Shown here piece by piece: positions 31,755 through 44,568 of a DNA stretch of 64,000 nucleotides. The first letter of the stretch is position 1, and each line of letters begins with the position of its first letter. The notes beneath the pieces are model-generated. The model saw only the letters and a list, made by a program, of their open reading frames with translations, had not been told where the DNA came from and did not search any database. The position numbers were made by a program, and so were the translations under genes. Source of the DNA: Ianthella basta (taxonomy: Eukaryota; Porifera; Demospongiae; Verongiida; Ianthellidae); the NCBI GenBank assembly GCA_964019415.1, contig OZ025874.1, forward strand, positions 2,315,512-2,379,511, read 5' to 3'.

Positions 31755-34700
31755 CGAGGGGTCCGACACGACTCACTCAAGCGTACGAGATTTCGAAATC
31801 CACCGGATTTCAAATGGATTTCTGGATTTCACTTGGATTTCACGAGGATTTCACGTGGATTTCTGGATTTCACGTGTTTTTCTGGATTTCACGATTAGTG
31901 ACCTGTTTCTGAGCAGTATAAGCCATTATAGGCCAATCCGGGCCGATCTTAGCAATGAAGCGTCTGTGATAGCTTGCCTGCGGCGCCTTAACCTGTCTAG
32001 CCACCAAAACTACGTAGCTCAGACTCTCGCTGGCAGATCTCAGCCGTCACACTATTGCTGTAGCACGGCTGTTTCGAGGCGGCAACTTAGTTTTCCGAAA
32101 TGGGAAGTTGGGAATGGGAATGGGAATACGTGTACAACGACTGTCGTCGATGTCGGCCAGTTATTGCCTTGCCCCCAGGCCATCTTCGCTGCCAAGGAGG
32201 CCGGAACTCTCCATCTGGATAGATCTGACCCAGTAAAGGTGAGCTGTGCTTTAAAAATTGTGGAACATGGCTTTAGGTTACGAAACTAGACAGTTTCCCC
32301 GCAAAGATTTAAATGGCTCGTAGCGTAGTTCTGCGGGTTTTCCCGCCAGTGAGCTATGTCTTGTGTGATAGCCAAGGGAGTGTAGAACTAGGTGATACGG
32401 AGCCTGTTCTGCTGCGCGCTAAACTTTTGGCGAAATACGCGTTTGTAATGTAGCATGTTCTGCCATTTTGCATTTGCCTTGCGCAATTATCATATTAGCT
32501 ATATGCATACTGACTTTCTCACATTTCCACAGTCAACTCTATGAAATTTACTTTAATCTGTACATGTGCAGATCGAGTTTGCTCTTCATGTATATGTAGC
32601 CATATGTTTAGCTGTGCAGCAGCCGGTACAGCAGTTAGCTGTGTGTAGCTGCCGTTGCTTCTTGAAATCAAAGATGACATAGCTAAGCAACTGAGCTAGC
32701 TAATTTTTGTCTGTAAATGCTGACAGCATGACATATGTAAATGACACAATCAGGCAATCAGCATATAACTGTGGAAAATACAGATGTTCAAAATACATGA
32801 GTATTAATGAATACAGCTGTGTTTCATAGTAGGGTAGTCAGTTCTAAAATATATAAGTTGCTAATTCTGTTTGAAGTTTTGTAGCTACCAGTTTCTCTCT
32901 TGTTCCCTCCCTCCATCTATGTGTATGGTGCACTCATGTCCTCTCATACCCCTCTCAGACTGGAGGAGCCACCATGTTGTCACAATTAAGTTCATGATCT
33001 AATGGCTGATCTTCTCACCGATATCTGCCATGACGTCAATGTAGAGCCCCGCTTGCAATCCCTTTCCGGTGAAACATTCACCTGTAGCAACAGAAGACAA
33101 CTCGAGGCTAGCCATTGCAGCAAGTGCATTCTGCTGTGGAAGATTGAGAGAGTATCTTTCAACTTAAAGATAATTAACCTTTTTGTCCCCTCAAACCAGA
33201 CACCACAGATGGCCTCTCGCTACTGACGTCTCAAGCATAAGAAGAGGCAGAAGTATGATCAGTGAGTTTGAGAAGTTTAACACACATCCTTTGTCCCACT
33301 GGTAATGTCCTGCACTGGAGGAGCAAGTCCCAGTGCAACTGTGTTTCTCAGAAGGTTCAATGTACTGTCGTCAGAGAAGAACCCTATCAACTACAGCATG
33401 GTCATAGAACTCTTGAGATTCTACCTCAGCCTCGCCCTACTGCGATCCTCAATCGTGTGTTTCCACAGCAGCAGATCATCTGCATGCCACCCAAAATGAC
33501 TTGGACTAGGGATTGCAGATCTGGCCATGACAGAGGGCCAGATCAGATGATGCTAACTGTCTTAACTGTCTTCACAAGCATCCGCCATTATCATTATTTT
33601 TTACTGTTATAATTGTGTATGTTGTTGCATTGGATTCTTTATTTTGGTTTACTCGTTGCCTATGTATGTATTATAGAAATATTTGATTGTTTGCATCATT
33701 TGATTGTAAACATCTGATTGTTTTAATGGCTTCTTATATTATTATTGTATTATTATAATACTGATTGGGGGACCAATATGTTAATAATTAATAGAATGCG
33801 ATTTAGCAAATATTATATCAATGGTGTGTACAAATATGCATGCATATTCACATGTACGACTGCATAATTATGATTGTAGTATAATGTTCGGTATATTAGT
33901 CTAATGACATACAAAACTACCTATCATCTGCCAACTGCAGCCTTTTCATCAAACCTACACCTGACAACATATAGATCGTTGCACATGAAAGATCAATGTA
34001 AGGCATGTATAATATATATTATATAGGCAACAGGATGAATAAAACGTATAACATTGATCACCGCAATACGTATATTATATGAAGTCCATGCCATGCAACA
34101 GAATTTCAATTTTGAAGTGTATAATAATATGTGACATGCATGTCCATACACATAGAAGATCTTCCCATCATATTCAAATTCTATGACAGCTATCAAGTAG
34201 GCCTGCCTGATTGAATGCAAATGCAAATGGCAGAACATGCTACAGTACAAACGCATATTTCGCCAAAAGTTTAGCGCGCAGCAGAACAGGCTCTGTATCG
34301 GCTACTTCTACGCTCCCTTGGCTATCACACAAGACATAGCTCACTGGCGGGAAAACCCGCAGAACTACGCTACGAGCAATTTAATAACGCGACCAATAGT
34401 CGATATTTTCACACTGGGAAAGAATAATAAGAATAAAGAATAAGTTAGAATGCAAATACCGCTTACTTCTGGTCACCTCTATCCATGCAAAGGGTTTCAC
34501 TTTCCTTGCATGAGTTTTCGTGCAGTAAAGGGTAGAGATTCCTATGCATAGCTTTCCTCGAGAAAAACTCGTGCGCGCCCTTCTGGTTTCCAAACCAAAC
34601 CTAAGTTGCCGCCATTTATATATGCGAAACAGCCGTGGTAGGTTGTGGTTAGTTGTTTACATAACACCTAATACTGCTATGAGGTGTGAACCACGAACGT

Positions 34701-35525
34701 AATGGCCGTACTCGTTCTTTTGAAAACGGAGGCGCTGAGGACTTAAAGACTTTATTACTGTAATGTATGCATTATTTCATCAATTATTGTTTGTTATTTT
34801 ATCAGGCATTGCGCATGTATGCCTATGTAATCCTCATTATCATTAATTCATTTATCGTTTAGTACTTAAAGACTTTATTGCTTGCTGACGCAGGCCTGTA
34901 CGCAGCTCGGAGATTGGAGAGTTCTTCTGCTCTCAAAGTGGAACTTATGGTTATCAGCTCAGTTTAATGAGTAAATGATGAATAGATTAGGTTGCATGCT
35001 TGGCTAGTTATTGCTATGTTTCACATGTAGCTAGCTGGCAATAACTGTCTGATCTTGCAGCTGGAACACGGTCGCGACGGAGGTCGAGCACAGTGCGAAG
35101 TTGCGCACGAGGTCAAGCACGAGAACGCACCTGCCGATTCATTATTCATTGGTGTTAGTCAGTATATATGTATAACAATCCATAATCTTGCGCTACTTCT
35201 CTGCTCGGCATATAGGTGGAGGGCTAGTCCAGCTGGCTGGACTAGTGGAAGGGCTAGCCGGCACCAGCGCGCTAGTCAAACCGCCATTTTCTCAACAGAA
35301 GTAATGGCGCTTGAATTGGATTTCAGTCGAGATTTCTGGATTTCAGTTGGGATTTCTGGATTTCAGTTAGGATTTCTGGATTTCAGTTAGGATTTCTGGA
35401 TTTCAGATGGATTTCAAATGGATTTCTGGATTTCACATGGATTTCAGGATTTCGGGCTGGATTTCTGGATTTCGGGCTGGATTTCTATGACGGTGTACGA
35501 GATTTCTCGCGTGTCGGACCCCTCG
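31755..35525 (+). mobile_element. DNA transposon copy 2 with 16-bp TIRs and 8-bp target duplication
   Basis: Same termini as copy 1 (CGAGGGGTCCGACACG), flanked by ATTTAACC at 31747-31754 and 35526-35533. Internal sequence is almost identical to copy 1 in reverse orientation, apart from a few substitutions and one missing 19-bp subterminal repeat. It carries the same inner inverted repeats (about 32320-32476 and 34222-34382). Different target duplications show that it jumped independently and was not copied along with the segmental duplication. Confidence 0.92.
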
Positions 35526-35655
35526 ATTTAACCCTAATTTAGACATCTGTAGCTAGCTCAGCTATGTGTTATAGCGTTTTTGGTGGGAGGAGGGCGAATG
35601 TTGTTGCAGTCTCTTGTAACTAGTTCCACGTTTTGTGCTTTCTAACATTCTTCAG

Positions 35656-36457
35656 ATAATTTGGTGAAGGCAATTTTGCAAGATGTTAAAGATGACATTT
35701 TGACCAAGGTGAATGCCAAAGAGTGTGCACCAGCATTGAGACGTCAAGAGGTAATACCAGAGGAGATTGAGCTTAAAATTCTATCAGAAGCTGCGCAAAG
35801 GCACGGGGGACACTTTATGACCACTTAAAGAGTGATTGCACACTTCGAATTCAGCAGTTAGAGAAACTGGCCGAGGTGCTGGTGGGTGTCGATAGAGCTT
35901 TGGCACAACAAGGGAAGTTGGCCAAGAACTACAGAAACGAATCCAAGGTTCTGATGCATACAAAAGAAGGTCACCTTCACCTGAGGCTAACTCGCCATCA
36001 TTATCTTTGAGCTCAGCCTCGATGCAATTGGCACAGGGGATACTTTGTGATGACTTACAGAAGGAGTGTACACTTCAGCAGACAGAGACACAGGCCGGGG
36101 TGCCGGTGGATGCAGATAGTGGTTTTAGCGCAAAGGAAGCTGGCCAATGATTGCAGAAACGAATCCAAGGTTCTGATGCGCACAAAGGAAGGTCACCTTC
36201 ACCTGAAGCTAACTTGCCATCGTTATCTTCACGTTCAGCCTCCTCGTGCTCGCCCTCAAAGTTACTAACTCTTATAATTACTTTTGCTGTTCCTGTGGTG
36301 GTCATTCCGTGTGCTGCTGCGGTAGTCAAGAGACTACCCATCTGTCTTCCCCCATGGCCTTTCACTAACATCTGGCAGCATCAGATGTGCTGGGAAGGCA
36401 TGCCTTGGACCTGGGTTACCAGCAAAGAAGAAAGTGAACTCTCCACAGCCACTCCAG
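35656..36457 (+). pseudogene. CARD-TM exon, unit 2, frame disrupted
   Basis: Starts after TTCAG and ends ACTCCAG|GTACAT. The CARD-like start (DNLVKAILQDVKDDILTKVN, then VIPEEIELKIL) matches unit 3, but a one-base loss near 35798 (AAAGGCACG versus AAACAGCACG in unit 3) shifts the frame to an early stop. Downstream, a partial internal duplication repeats the TLQQTET...SPEAN linker segment. The TM/Trp-rich end is open again: ITFAVPVVVIPCAAAVV, LPICLPPWPF, STATPG. As a whole the exon cannot give one continuous protein unless the lesion is an assembly error. Confidence 0.75.
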
Positions 36458-36750
36458 GTACATGTATATGTTTGCAGCCAGTATTGGACCATGGTAGATT
36501 GATATGCATGCATAAACTATATGTGGTATCATGGGTATATGCATAATGTTGTCAAGAGCATGAATGAAAGAAGGATCACTAAATTTACCGGCCTATTACA
36601 CCAGTATTGGTGTCACAGTTGACTAGTTGAAGCTATGCATGTTTCTGCCCATAGTGACACTGTGACATCATACATAGCACAAAGTGCCCCCTCTTCTCAC
36701 ATTTATCACATTTACTTGTAGAAGAATCTTTAGAGCTATATGTACTGTAC

Positions 36751-37307
36751 AGTGGGAAATATAGGCAGGAATGAAATTTGGCAGATTTGTCATGAAGGGG
36801 TTCTGGCAGGTTTTAAATCTGACAGATTCTGCATCCCAAGCACCAATGACATCACAGAAAATGGTGACAATGGAGCACTGTTGGCTCTGGTTTCATGACA
36901 TTTCAGCAGCATACCTTCATATAATATATTATTAGAGACGTTAAGATCTCTCTCACATTGGTGGTGTAGCAGATGTAGGTGTTGTGAGTCGCACTGTGCT
37001 TCTTTCAGGCCTTAACTAGTGTCCTCATCCAATACAAGAGCTCACCCTCTCAATGCACATGTTCATTCGCTTGCTCTGTCTCGTTCTTGAGAAAGGACCA
37101 CACTAGAGCACGGCTACTTTACTCTGTAGTTACTGAAGTCCATATCAATTGCAAACATTATGTACACGTTGACTGCCCTGTAGCTGAGCTGCCTACACAT
37201 CATACTTCGGTACACAGGCAGAAATATTGGTGAGGTATATATTAAGTTTGGCGGTTTTTGAAATCTGCCAATCTGCCAAATTTAAACCCAGTCAATATTT
37301 TCCGCTA
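36751..37307. repeat. Old TIR element in intron, unit 2
   Basis: Begins AGTGGGAAATATAGGCAGG and ends with near reverse complement CAATATTTTCCGC. Collinear with 18870-19390 and 50376-52003. Confidence 0.65.
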
Positions 37308-37320
37308 TATACAGGTTATA

Positions 37321-37420
37321 GTTATATTATGGCCGCGAGGGCATTATCTAATTTAACCATGAGGGCGCAATGCACCCAAGTGATTAATTAGATTAACGCC
37401 CAACCATGCCATAATATAAC
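37321..37420. repeat. Palindrome with GAGGGCGCAATGCACCC apex
   Basis: GTTATATTATGGC at the left and GCCATAATATAAC at the right pair. Inner segments (TTATCTAATTTAA / GATTAATTAGATTAA) pair less well. Same design as the palindromes at 23753 and 42082. Confidence 0.7.
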
Positions 37421-38375
37421 TGGCTTGTTGTTTTTGGAATGAGAATGGTTTGCATCGTTGAACAAATCAAGCTACAACGTCGTTTCATAGGTACCGATGG
37501 CAGACATTTTGAAATCATGAGTATATGGCGAAACGAAGGCACTGTGTGAAAAGGAAGTGATTAGTGATGACGCAGGACCGAGTAGCTCCAAGAAGCCTGC
37601 TTCTTTGCTGAACATTGAATGTTTCATTGCCAAGCGCATAGCTGACCAGATCAGAAGTAATGCACAAGAGCTCAGAAGGAGTCTTCTGTAGAAGAAGCAC
37701 TGTTCTTGTTTTCACCTCAATTAAAGGAACTTAGTAGCTAGCTATGTAGTTTTACCAGACAAGAGGCACTACAAATTAAGGGTGTTTGTGTAGCAACACA
37801 TGTACAGCCACTGATTTCAAGGTAGTTACACACGCCAGGCCTTACCAAGTTACCTGATTTTGCTGTAACAAAATTTGCATGGACCCAAATGTCTAGCTAG
37901 CTAGTTCCATATGTAGCTAGCTACAAGAAAATTAGGAATGCAGAGTGAACTTCAAATGGAAGTGGGAATGTGGTCTATCATGGTGTTGAGTTACTGTTGC
38001 TTGTTTCTGTGCTTTTTCTGCTGGCCACTCCTAAATCCCTTTTAATTCTAAAGGAATTTTATACACTAGTTTGTACAGTTTTTGCATATCCAAAGGACTG
38101 TGGCTACATCAAATTAATACCAGTGCTGACTAATACCCCTTTATTAAATTATAGATGAAGATTGTGCAGAACATCAAGCACAGTTATGCCACTCTGGATA
38201 AACCAGCTGCTATGTTACCTTAACAGTATACCGGCGCAACAAAATGGCGGCATTGGGGTATCTTGCCGTATTGTCCCTAATTATTCGGCAGAATAAAACA
38301 CAGAGTCGGCACTTAGGTTGGCACACATTGTGAACACTCCCATATACGTAGCTATTGCATATTTTCTGTATGCAG

Positions 38376-38459
38376 ATGAGTCACTGAGTACAAGTTCTGT
38401 TGCTTCCACTACCGGCAACCCACAGCCAACGTTGTCTAACAGTGTATTGGATGCTGAAG
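38376..38459 (+). CDS. Ser/Thr-rich cassette exon, unit 2 (first present)
   Basis: An 84-nt phase 1-1 exon (acceptor ATGCAG, donor GAAG|GTTTGT) coding DESLSTSSVASTTGNPQP and NSVLDAEG. Closest to the second cassette of units 1 and 3. Confidence 0.75.
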
Positions 38460-38615
38460 GTTTGTTTTGCATGTCGCCTAAGTGTTGTGGATATAATGAG
38501 GGATATACTGTATATAACATAACAGGTCTTTACTTGGGCTTTCGAGCTCTAGAGTTAAAATTCTACTTTGTATAATTGTGGCTAGCTCTATTGCATATTT
38601 TGCTTGTGCACGTAG

Positions 38616-38687
38616 ATACGCCATTGAGTACAAGTTCTGCGGCTACCACTACTGCTACCAATCACCCACAGCCAACAAACACTGAAG
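38616..38687 (+). CDS. Ser/Thr-rich cassette exon, unit 2 (second present)
   Basis: A 72-nt phase 1-1 exon (acceptor CGTAG, donor GAAG|GTTTGT) coding DTPLSTSSAATTTATNHPQP and NTEG. Shorter by four residues than its unit-1 counterpart, yet still in frame. Confidence 0.7.
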
Positions 38688-41409
38688 GTTTGTATTGCTT
38701 GTTCACCAAGCTATTTGTGCACAGGTATGAGGATTCATGCTATCAGTTCTTGCTTCCATCTTGTAAGTTGTAACATGGATGATATGAACCTATCATGGAC
38801 CTTTGTTGGCACTCTGTTCCTTCATTCAATCCTCTGTCAAACTACCTGTATAGTGCTGATAATGCCTGCACCTCCAATTAGAACTGTGTACAAGCTGGGC
38901 TGAATTCCTTGTTCGCTACTATAATGGCCTATGTAGGTACAGCAAATGCTAGTGACCCATGTGTGGGTCTAGCTGGAATTCCATATTTCCACTATGTGTA
39001 CCTCAGTAGAGCCATCTCTTGCAGTTCCGTCAACAGAAGTAATTCAGATGCAGAATGTCAGTATTCTAGTAGACATTTTTGGGGCTCGCTTCGCTCACCC
39101 CTTTATCAATCGGTAGGTAGCTTGACTCAACGCTTTGAGCAGGACTTATTTCTATTGGTCTGTTCGTTTGCTTCTACCACGCCGTAACTATCCTATTTGT
39201 GCAATGTCCACTTCCCCTGTGTCGTATATATGGCAGCCAAATATCATTTATACCAGTACACATTCATTATACATGCATTGCTGTTGCACCATCAGACATT
39301 TTATACACACAACACACACTGTAGTGTATTTGGGTCTTGGAATGAAAGATTTGCCCAGTTACCGTTAGCGCTGCCGCTGAGCCATCGGCAGTGCAAAAGG
39401 CCTAACTGCCAAGCAAGCACAGCTTCAGCTAGCTAAGGCCAGGCAATGCCAGCGAGCATGCAGTCAGGCAGAAACTGAAGCGCAGACACAGATTCGGCTC
39501 GAAGTCCACAGCATCCTGCTGAGTCGGCTTATCTATCCGTAGCTCCCACTTTGTCCCTACTCCCATGGCCCTTCCCACTCCTTCCCCCATCTGTATCTCC
39601 CACTCCTCCCATGTATATACCTAGAGTAACTGTGTGCACCATAATGTCTTGCTTTCAAGGAACTCCTAACTCCTGACCCACATGCAGATAAGGGCCCTTG
39701 TGTGCTCATCCATTGTCCTCCTCCCTCCCTAGCTCTTACAAGTCTGTTTACGCTCATCTTGCAGCCTCTCCAGCTCTTTAACACTCACGCATGCGCACAT
39801 GGCTTGTGTTCATGCACTATGGCTACAACTCATTTGGCTTGCTCAGGCTCGCCCCCACGATGCAATGCATCTGCCCAGTCTATTATGAGCTGCTTTGTAC
39901 ATTAGCATAAATTTTGTGTACATAACTATCATGGATTGAGGCAACCATGAAATTTCTCTGTACAAAATGTCTGTAACCTAACGTTAATATGGAGAGACTC
40001 TGAGGCTGTATAATCTTTGGTATAGATGGGGCATGGTCCATGCAACACCTTGACATTGGCCCAATCCGGCCACCTGATAGTACATAGTATGCATGTCCCA
40101 GTGCTGAGGTGGCTGCTTCACATGAATCGGGATCCACTGCCCACATGTGAGTGTGCTCACACAACTGCTGGTTCATGAGGCATCTGCTTGTCTGTCCAAC
40201 AAAGTGACACCTAGGGCAGCTAGCCCATCTTACACCAAAGACTTTTCATCAAGTCTATCCACATTAGGTCACAGACTATATAGCCAGGCTACTAAACTAA
40301 TACATAGGATCAATGCCTTAGATTTGCAATTCTTTACTTTCAAGTAGACTGCCAACCCTAGGCCAACTCCTGCTCAAATTAATTACTTGTAGGTGTTAGT
40401 TCAACTAGTAGCTATTCCGTGTCGAGACGTCTTGTTCGCCACATTCTCATCGCTCATGTCAGCGAATACCCCTTCACGACCCCCGAACTTGGTGACCATA
40501 CACCATATCAACCTCAATCCATGACCATCAGGTGCATATTCATGCGAACCATTCAGCTGAGGCGTCTAAATGGGAACATTCAGCACAAAGCACTCGAGGC
40601 TGCTGGTGCAACACCTTTTTGCCTATCTTTTTCAATGTATTAACCTGCCAACAGTGATGACATCATATGCAATTATGACGTACTGTATTCCTTAACGCTT
40701 ATACGCAACTGGTCTATTGCATTCCTGAGCGTGACCAACATACATACAAATGCTAGTCAAGACCATGCAGATTCAGCCAATGATTCAGATTATGCTTGGC
40801 AATTAAAGAGCTCTGAGACTCTGACCACTGCACTTCTTCCCTCTCTATAATCCTGCTATATCTGAACATCAATACATGAGCTCCCAGAAATGTGAGACTG
40901 AAATTAAACATCCCTTATGCATCTTCAGTGAAGTATGTGGTTCAGTAGCTTCTATAGAGCTGAGACACAACAACACAACAATGTACATTTAAACACTGAA
41001 TGAAAGCCATACCCAATTTGTGTGTCAATTGCTAGGTACAGAGACACCATCCCTACACAGACGGATAAATATGTGTGAATGACTATTAGGATTATTGGGC
41101 ATTTTTTATGCATCAAGCCACCACTTGTACATGATTGGCTGGCAATGACGCTGATGATGTTAAATCACGTCATTGCTCAAAATACAGAGGGAGATTCGTG
41201 CAGGTTGAACAAAAATACAATAAAAGACTTGGCTAGACTACTCCCTGCGAGTTCTCTGCACCTAGATGCAGTACACATCCACCATAGTGGCATAAAAGAG
41301 CTATCTGGTCCCATGATTGTTATCATATGATAACGTCATAGATCAAAGGCAGCGACACGCAGGTAAACAGGTTACTGCAGTGGCAATCACGTAAGCACCC
41401 TTAACACCT

Positions 41410-41516
41410 CCATATACGGAAGGTGGTGTGGGAGCAAAACACTTACCAGCAGTGCTGGTAAGCTTGCAGAAGTGCATGGTAAGCGTTTTGCTCACACGCC
41501 ACCTTCCATATATGGC
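41410..41516. mobile_element. MITE-like hairpin
   Basis: CCATATACGGAAGGTGGTGT and its near reverse complement CACGCCACCTTCCATATATGG flank a second inner palindrome, TTACCAGCAGTGCTGGTAAG. No coding capacity. Confidence 0.7.
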
Positions 41517-42081
41517 TACTGTCACATCAATGTAACAGGTACACTCTCCAAAGGTCATGGGGAAGCTGCATGAACCAATTCTAATCAGCAAATGGCTTGC
41601 AACAAAAATGGAGCATGCACATGTTTCAGTGTCCCAAAAGATGGATTCACAACCGAGGATTGACAGAACAGATCGTCGGCGACGATACTGTGTATCAATT
41701 GCTTACCCCTTCACTGCCGCTGTTGTACTGGGCTGAACCAAATTCTTTCCTAGCACGCTTGATCCAGTAACTGATCTGAAGTCGAAACATATGCACCTAC
41801 GCCTTCCTAACGTGTCCGTGCACTCTGGCGTCAGTCATTGTGCGGAATATCATGGACACAAATCGCCAGCTCTTTATAAATGGCCCTGGATAGGTTGCGA
41901 AGATGCAGAAGACGTCTGCCACAACGTCTTACGGGGCTCAGCAGTGTTGCTAGTCAATGAAGACAGGATCTAAAGTGTTCTTCCCTGTTCTAGGATGGGA
42001 TTACCACCAGGTCCGTCTCATATCCCCAACAGAAGTCACACTAAGATTCAAATCTGAGGGTGCTTATTTACGATAAGCCAC

Positions 42082-42191
42082 TTACTACACGCTATCAATG
42101 CCATACCGCATTTACTGCACGAGTCCCGAGGGCACGAAGCGCCCGAAGGGGAATGCAGCAAATATGGTACTGCATTGATAGCGTGTAGTAA
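42082..42191. repeat. Large palindrome with CCCGAGGGCACGAAGCGCCC apex
   Basis: TTACTACACGCTATCAATGC pairs with GCATTGATAGCGTGTAGTAA. The GC-rich apex resembles that of 23753-23869. Confidence 0.8.
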
Positions 42192-42522
42192 CTAGTACTT
42201 ATTGCAAGTTCACCTGCATATTATGCGTTAGGAGTTAACTCCATTTCATTCCATCTTGTATGTGTTATCTATATACCACACTCAAGTGTAATGCATATAA
42301 GTGATAGCCACTGGAGGCAAAGGCCAAGGGTGGATATCATGTAGCATCATGCATGAAGTATAAGTAAAAAATATTGTATATATCACGTCAAGTTCAAGTG
42401 TTACCAACATTATTTTGCCACACTCCAGATGTCACCCAGTTGCCATGGTAGCATGTTATATAATGGTGACTGCAGTATATACGATACTTTGTTATGGTAC
42501 TGTCTGCTCCATATGCATGCAG

Positions 42523-43847
42523 GTGTGGAAGTGGTGAAAACAGACACGAATCTTACAGGAGAAGAGCTGCATGCCCTTCAGACTGTTAGTAGTGATGATA
42601 TTGTGTGGCAAATGGTTGGTGTGACCGGAGTGGGAAAGAGCTTGTTAGGGAACTTCTTGCTTGAAAAGGATGAGTTCAAGGTCAAAGGTCCAGGTGTTGC
42701 AGGCTCTGTGACTGATAAAGTTCAAGTGGGCTGCTCTGTCCTGAACAGCCAGCGATTGTGCATCGTGGATACTCCTGGCTGCTTTGATACTCGGCGCGGG
42801 AGAATGCAGAATGAAGAAGCTGAGAACCTGGCAAATGATGTAACCCATTTGGCTGTAGATCTCAGCAAAACTATTCTGATGGCTCGGCATGGCATTCATG
42901 CTTTTTTGGTGGTAGTTCGAGCTGATGTAACAGAATTGGTCAGCACCACAATGCTGTTGGACTTGTTTGGCATTATTGGTAACTTCTGGAACCACACCAT
43001 TGTGGTTTTCACACATGGAAAGAGGTTTGACGAAACAAGTGAGGATAAGAAACACACTGCACTGGAGGCAAGGCTAAACAGTCCCACCAACTGCCCTGAA
43101 GACTGGAAGACTCTCATTGAGAAGGCTGGTAATCGGTATGTGATTGTTGAGTCAAAGGAGTGGCGAGATGACAAAGAATACCACAAGAGAAAGGTGGAAG
43201 AATTTATAAAGCACTCTTCTGCCATTGTCTCTTCTCATGGCCCATACAATGATGCATTGCTTTCTTTGGTCCGGGTTCACATTGAGAATGCCAAGCTTGA
43301 ATTACGCCATGATTTCAGTAACATGGACAGTCCAGAGGCACAGGTTGCAGCACTGCAGATTGCATTTCCAAACATCAAAAGCTCGCTTCACAAGATTATT
43401 AGCATGAAGCTGGCTGGAGGGGTTGATGTTGAAGCAAAGGAAGAAGAATTGTTGGAAGCTCGCAGGCGAAATGACCAGTTGCATCAGCAGGTCCTGAAGG
43501 AGCAAGCAGAAAAGCGCAAGGCTAAGGAAGCAGAAGACAGAGCAAGGGAGAAACAAAGAGTGGCCGAGGAACAAGCAAGAGTGGAACGTGAGGCAGCAGA
43601 GAAGGCTAGAAGGGAATTGGAAGAGTACCTAAAGAAGCCTACATTTGCGGAAAGGGTTGTAGAGACACGTATTACCCGTGAGGGATTCTATAAGTTTCAG
43701 TATAAGTACACTGCTGAGGCTGTAGATGTGGCTACAGGGATAACAGCTAAGGCTAGGAATTACGAATCCAAAGGTGGGGCCAAGGAACATGCTAGAGAGA
43801 ATCTCAAGGCCATTCTACTGGACAGAGGCATCATCCGCAAAGATTGA
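42523..43847 (+). CDS. AIG1/GIMAP-like GTPase exon with coiled coil, unit 2
   Basis: Terminal exon after an ATGCAG acceptor (phase 1, G-V-E-V-V-K-T-D). G1 GVTGVGKS lies at 42618-42641, G3 is DTPGCFDTR and the G4-equivalent is FTHGKRFD. The coiled coil is shorter than in unit 1, lacking the KAEEEKR repeats. The C-terminal domain is conserved: LKKPTFAERVVETRI, VDVATGITAKARNYESKGGA, DRGIIRKD. It is the most divergent of the three paralogues (for example WQMVGVTG instead of WIEIGVTG) and has no internal stop. Its upstream CARD exon is frameshifted, so it may be expressed from an alternative start (an in-frame ATG exists at 42429) or not at all. Confidence 0.9.
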
Positions 43848-43857
43848 GTGGTCTTCT

Positions 43858-43935
43858 GCAATTAACCTTCATCCACAATTAACTTTCATCCACAATTAAC
43901 TTTCATCCACTATTAACTTTCATCCACAATTAATC
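43858..43935 (+). repeat. Short tandem repeat after the stop codon, unit 2
   Basis: Four to five copies of the 18-bp CTTCATCCACAATTAAC unit, corresponding to the unit-1 array. Confidence 0.8.
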
Positions 43936-44568
43936 TGCAATCATGAGCGATTGTAATGCAGCTAATTACATGGTTGTATGGTTTAGCTTTGTCTAGCTGT
44001 AATAGTTATGCTTTGCACATTTGCTGTACATTATATTGGTAAGCAAATTTAGCTCTTTGTAATTATATCAATTGGTGCAGAATTACAATGGTATTGTACG
44101 TACATCAATGGCCAGAACATATGCAATTGGGCATGCATGCATTGATGAACTCTATTGCATGATTGTATAGGTGTATGCAAATTAATGCATGTGACGTCTT
44201 CATCATAATATTATAGTATAGATAATATAGTTGTGCCTATATATATATATAATTATATATAGTAATAAAATATGTAGCTTGATCTATTCCATGACAAAAA
44301 CGAATTATTATGCTCCAGTCTGGTCCCATACCCCAAAATGAACTATATATAATTTAATTATAATACTGTTATTATAATAATAGACTGCATGAATTATATA
44401 TAGCATGACGATGGGTATAAGATTATAACAGAAATGCAGTATGTGTACAAAAATGTTGCGTTAGTGTGACAACTGTCAGTAACATGCATGCAAACAAGAA
44501 CTTAGTGCACATGTGAGTGAAACACAGTACAGGCATTGTAATCAAACACATGCAGCACTTTGCCATGG
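43936..44568. other. Convergent intergenic spacer, unit 2
   Basis: AT-rich spacer between the two convergent 3' ends. Collinear with unit 1 except that the 0.35-kb GC-richer repeat block of unit 1 is missing. No feature beyond AT simple sequence. Confidence 0.5.

Larger units (their letters stand above)
36458..38375. other. Intron, unit 2
   Basis: Holds the old TIR element (36751-37307), a palindrome at 37321-37420, then about 0.9 kb specific to this unit. The first cassette exon present in units 1 and 3 is missing here, replaced by the palindrome-bearing stretch. Confidence 0.55.
38688..42522. other. Long unit-2-specific intron
   Basis: About 3.8 kb between the last cassette and the GTPase exon, compared with about 150 bp in unit 3. 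It contains hairpins at 41410-41516 and 42082-42191. Several short frames lack supporting features. Apart from the hairpins I see no identifiable element or gene. Confidence 0.5.

Noticed and set aside
37515-42000. Several 60-97 codon frames in the long unit-2 intron
   Set aside because: No motif, no paralogue in units 1 or 3 and no matching splice phase.
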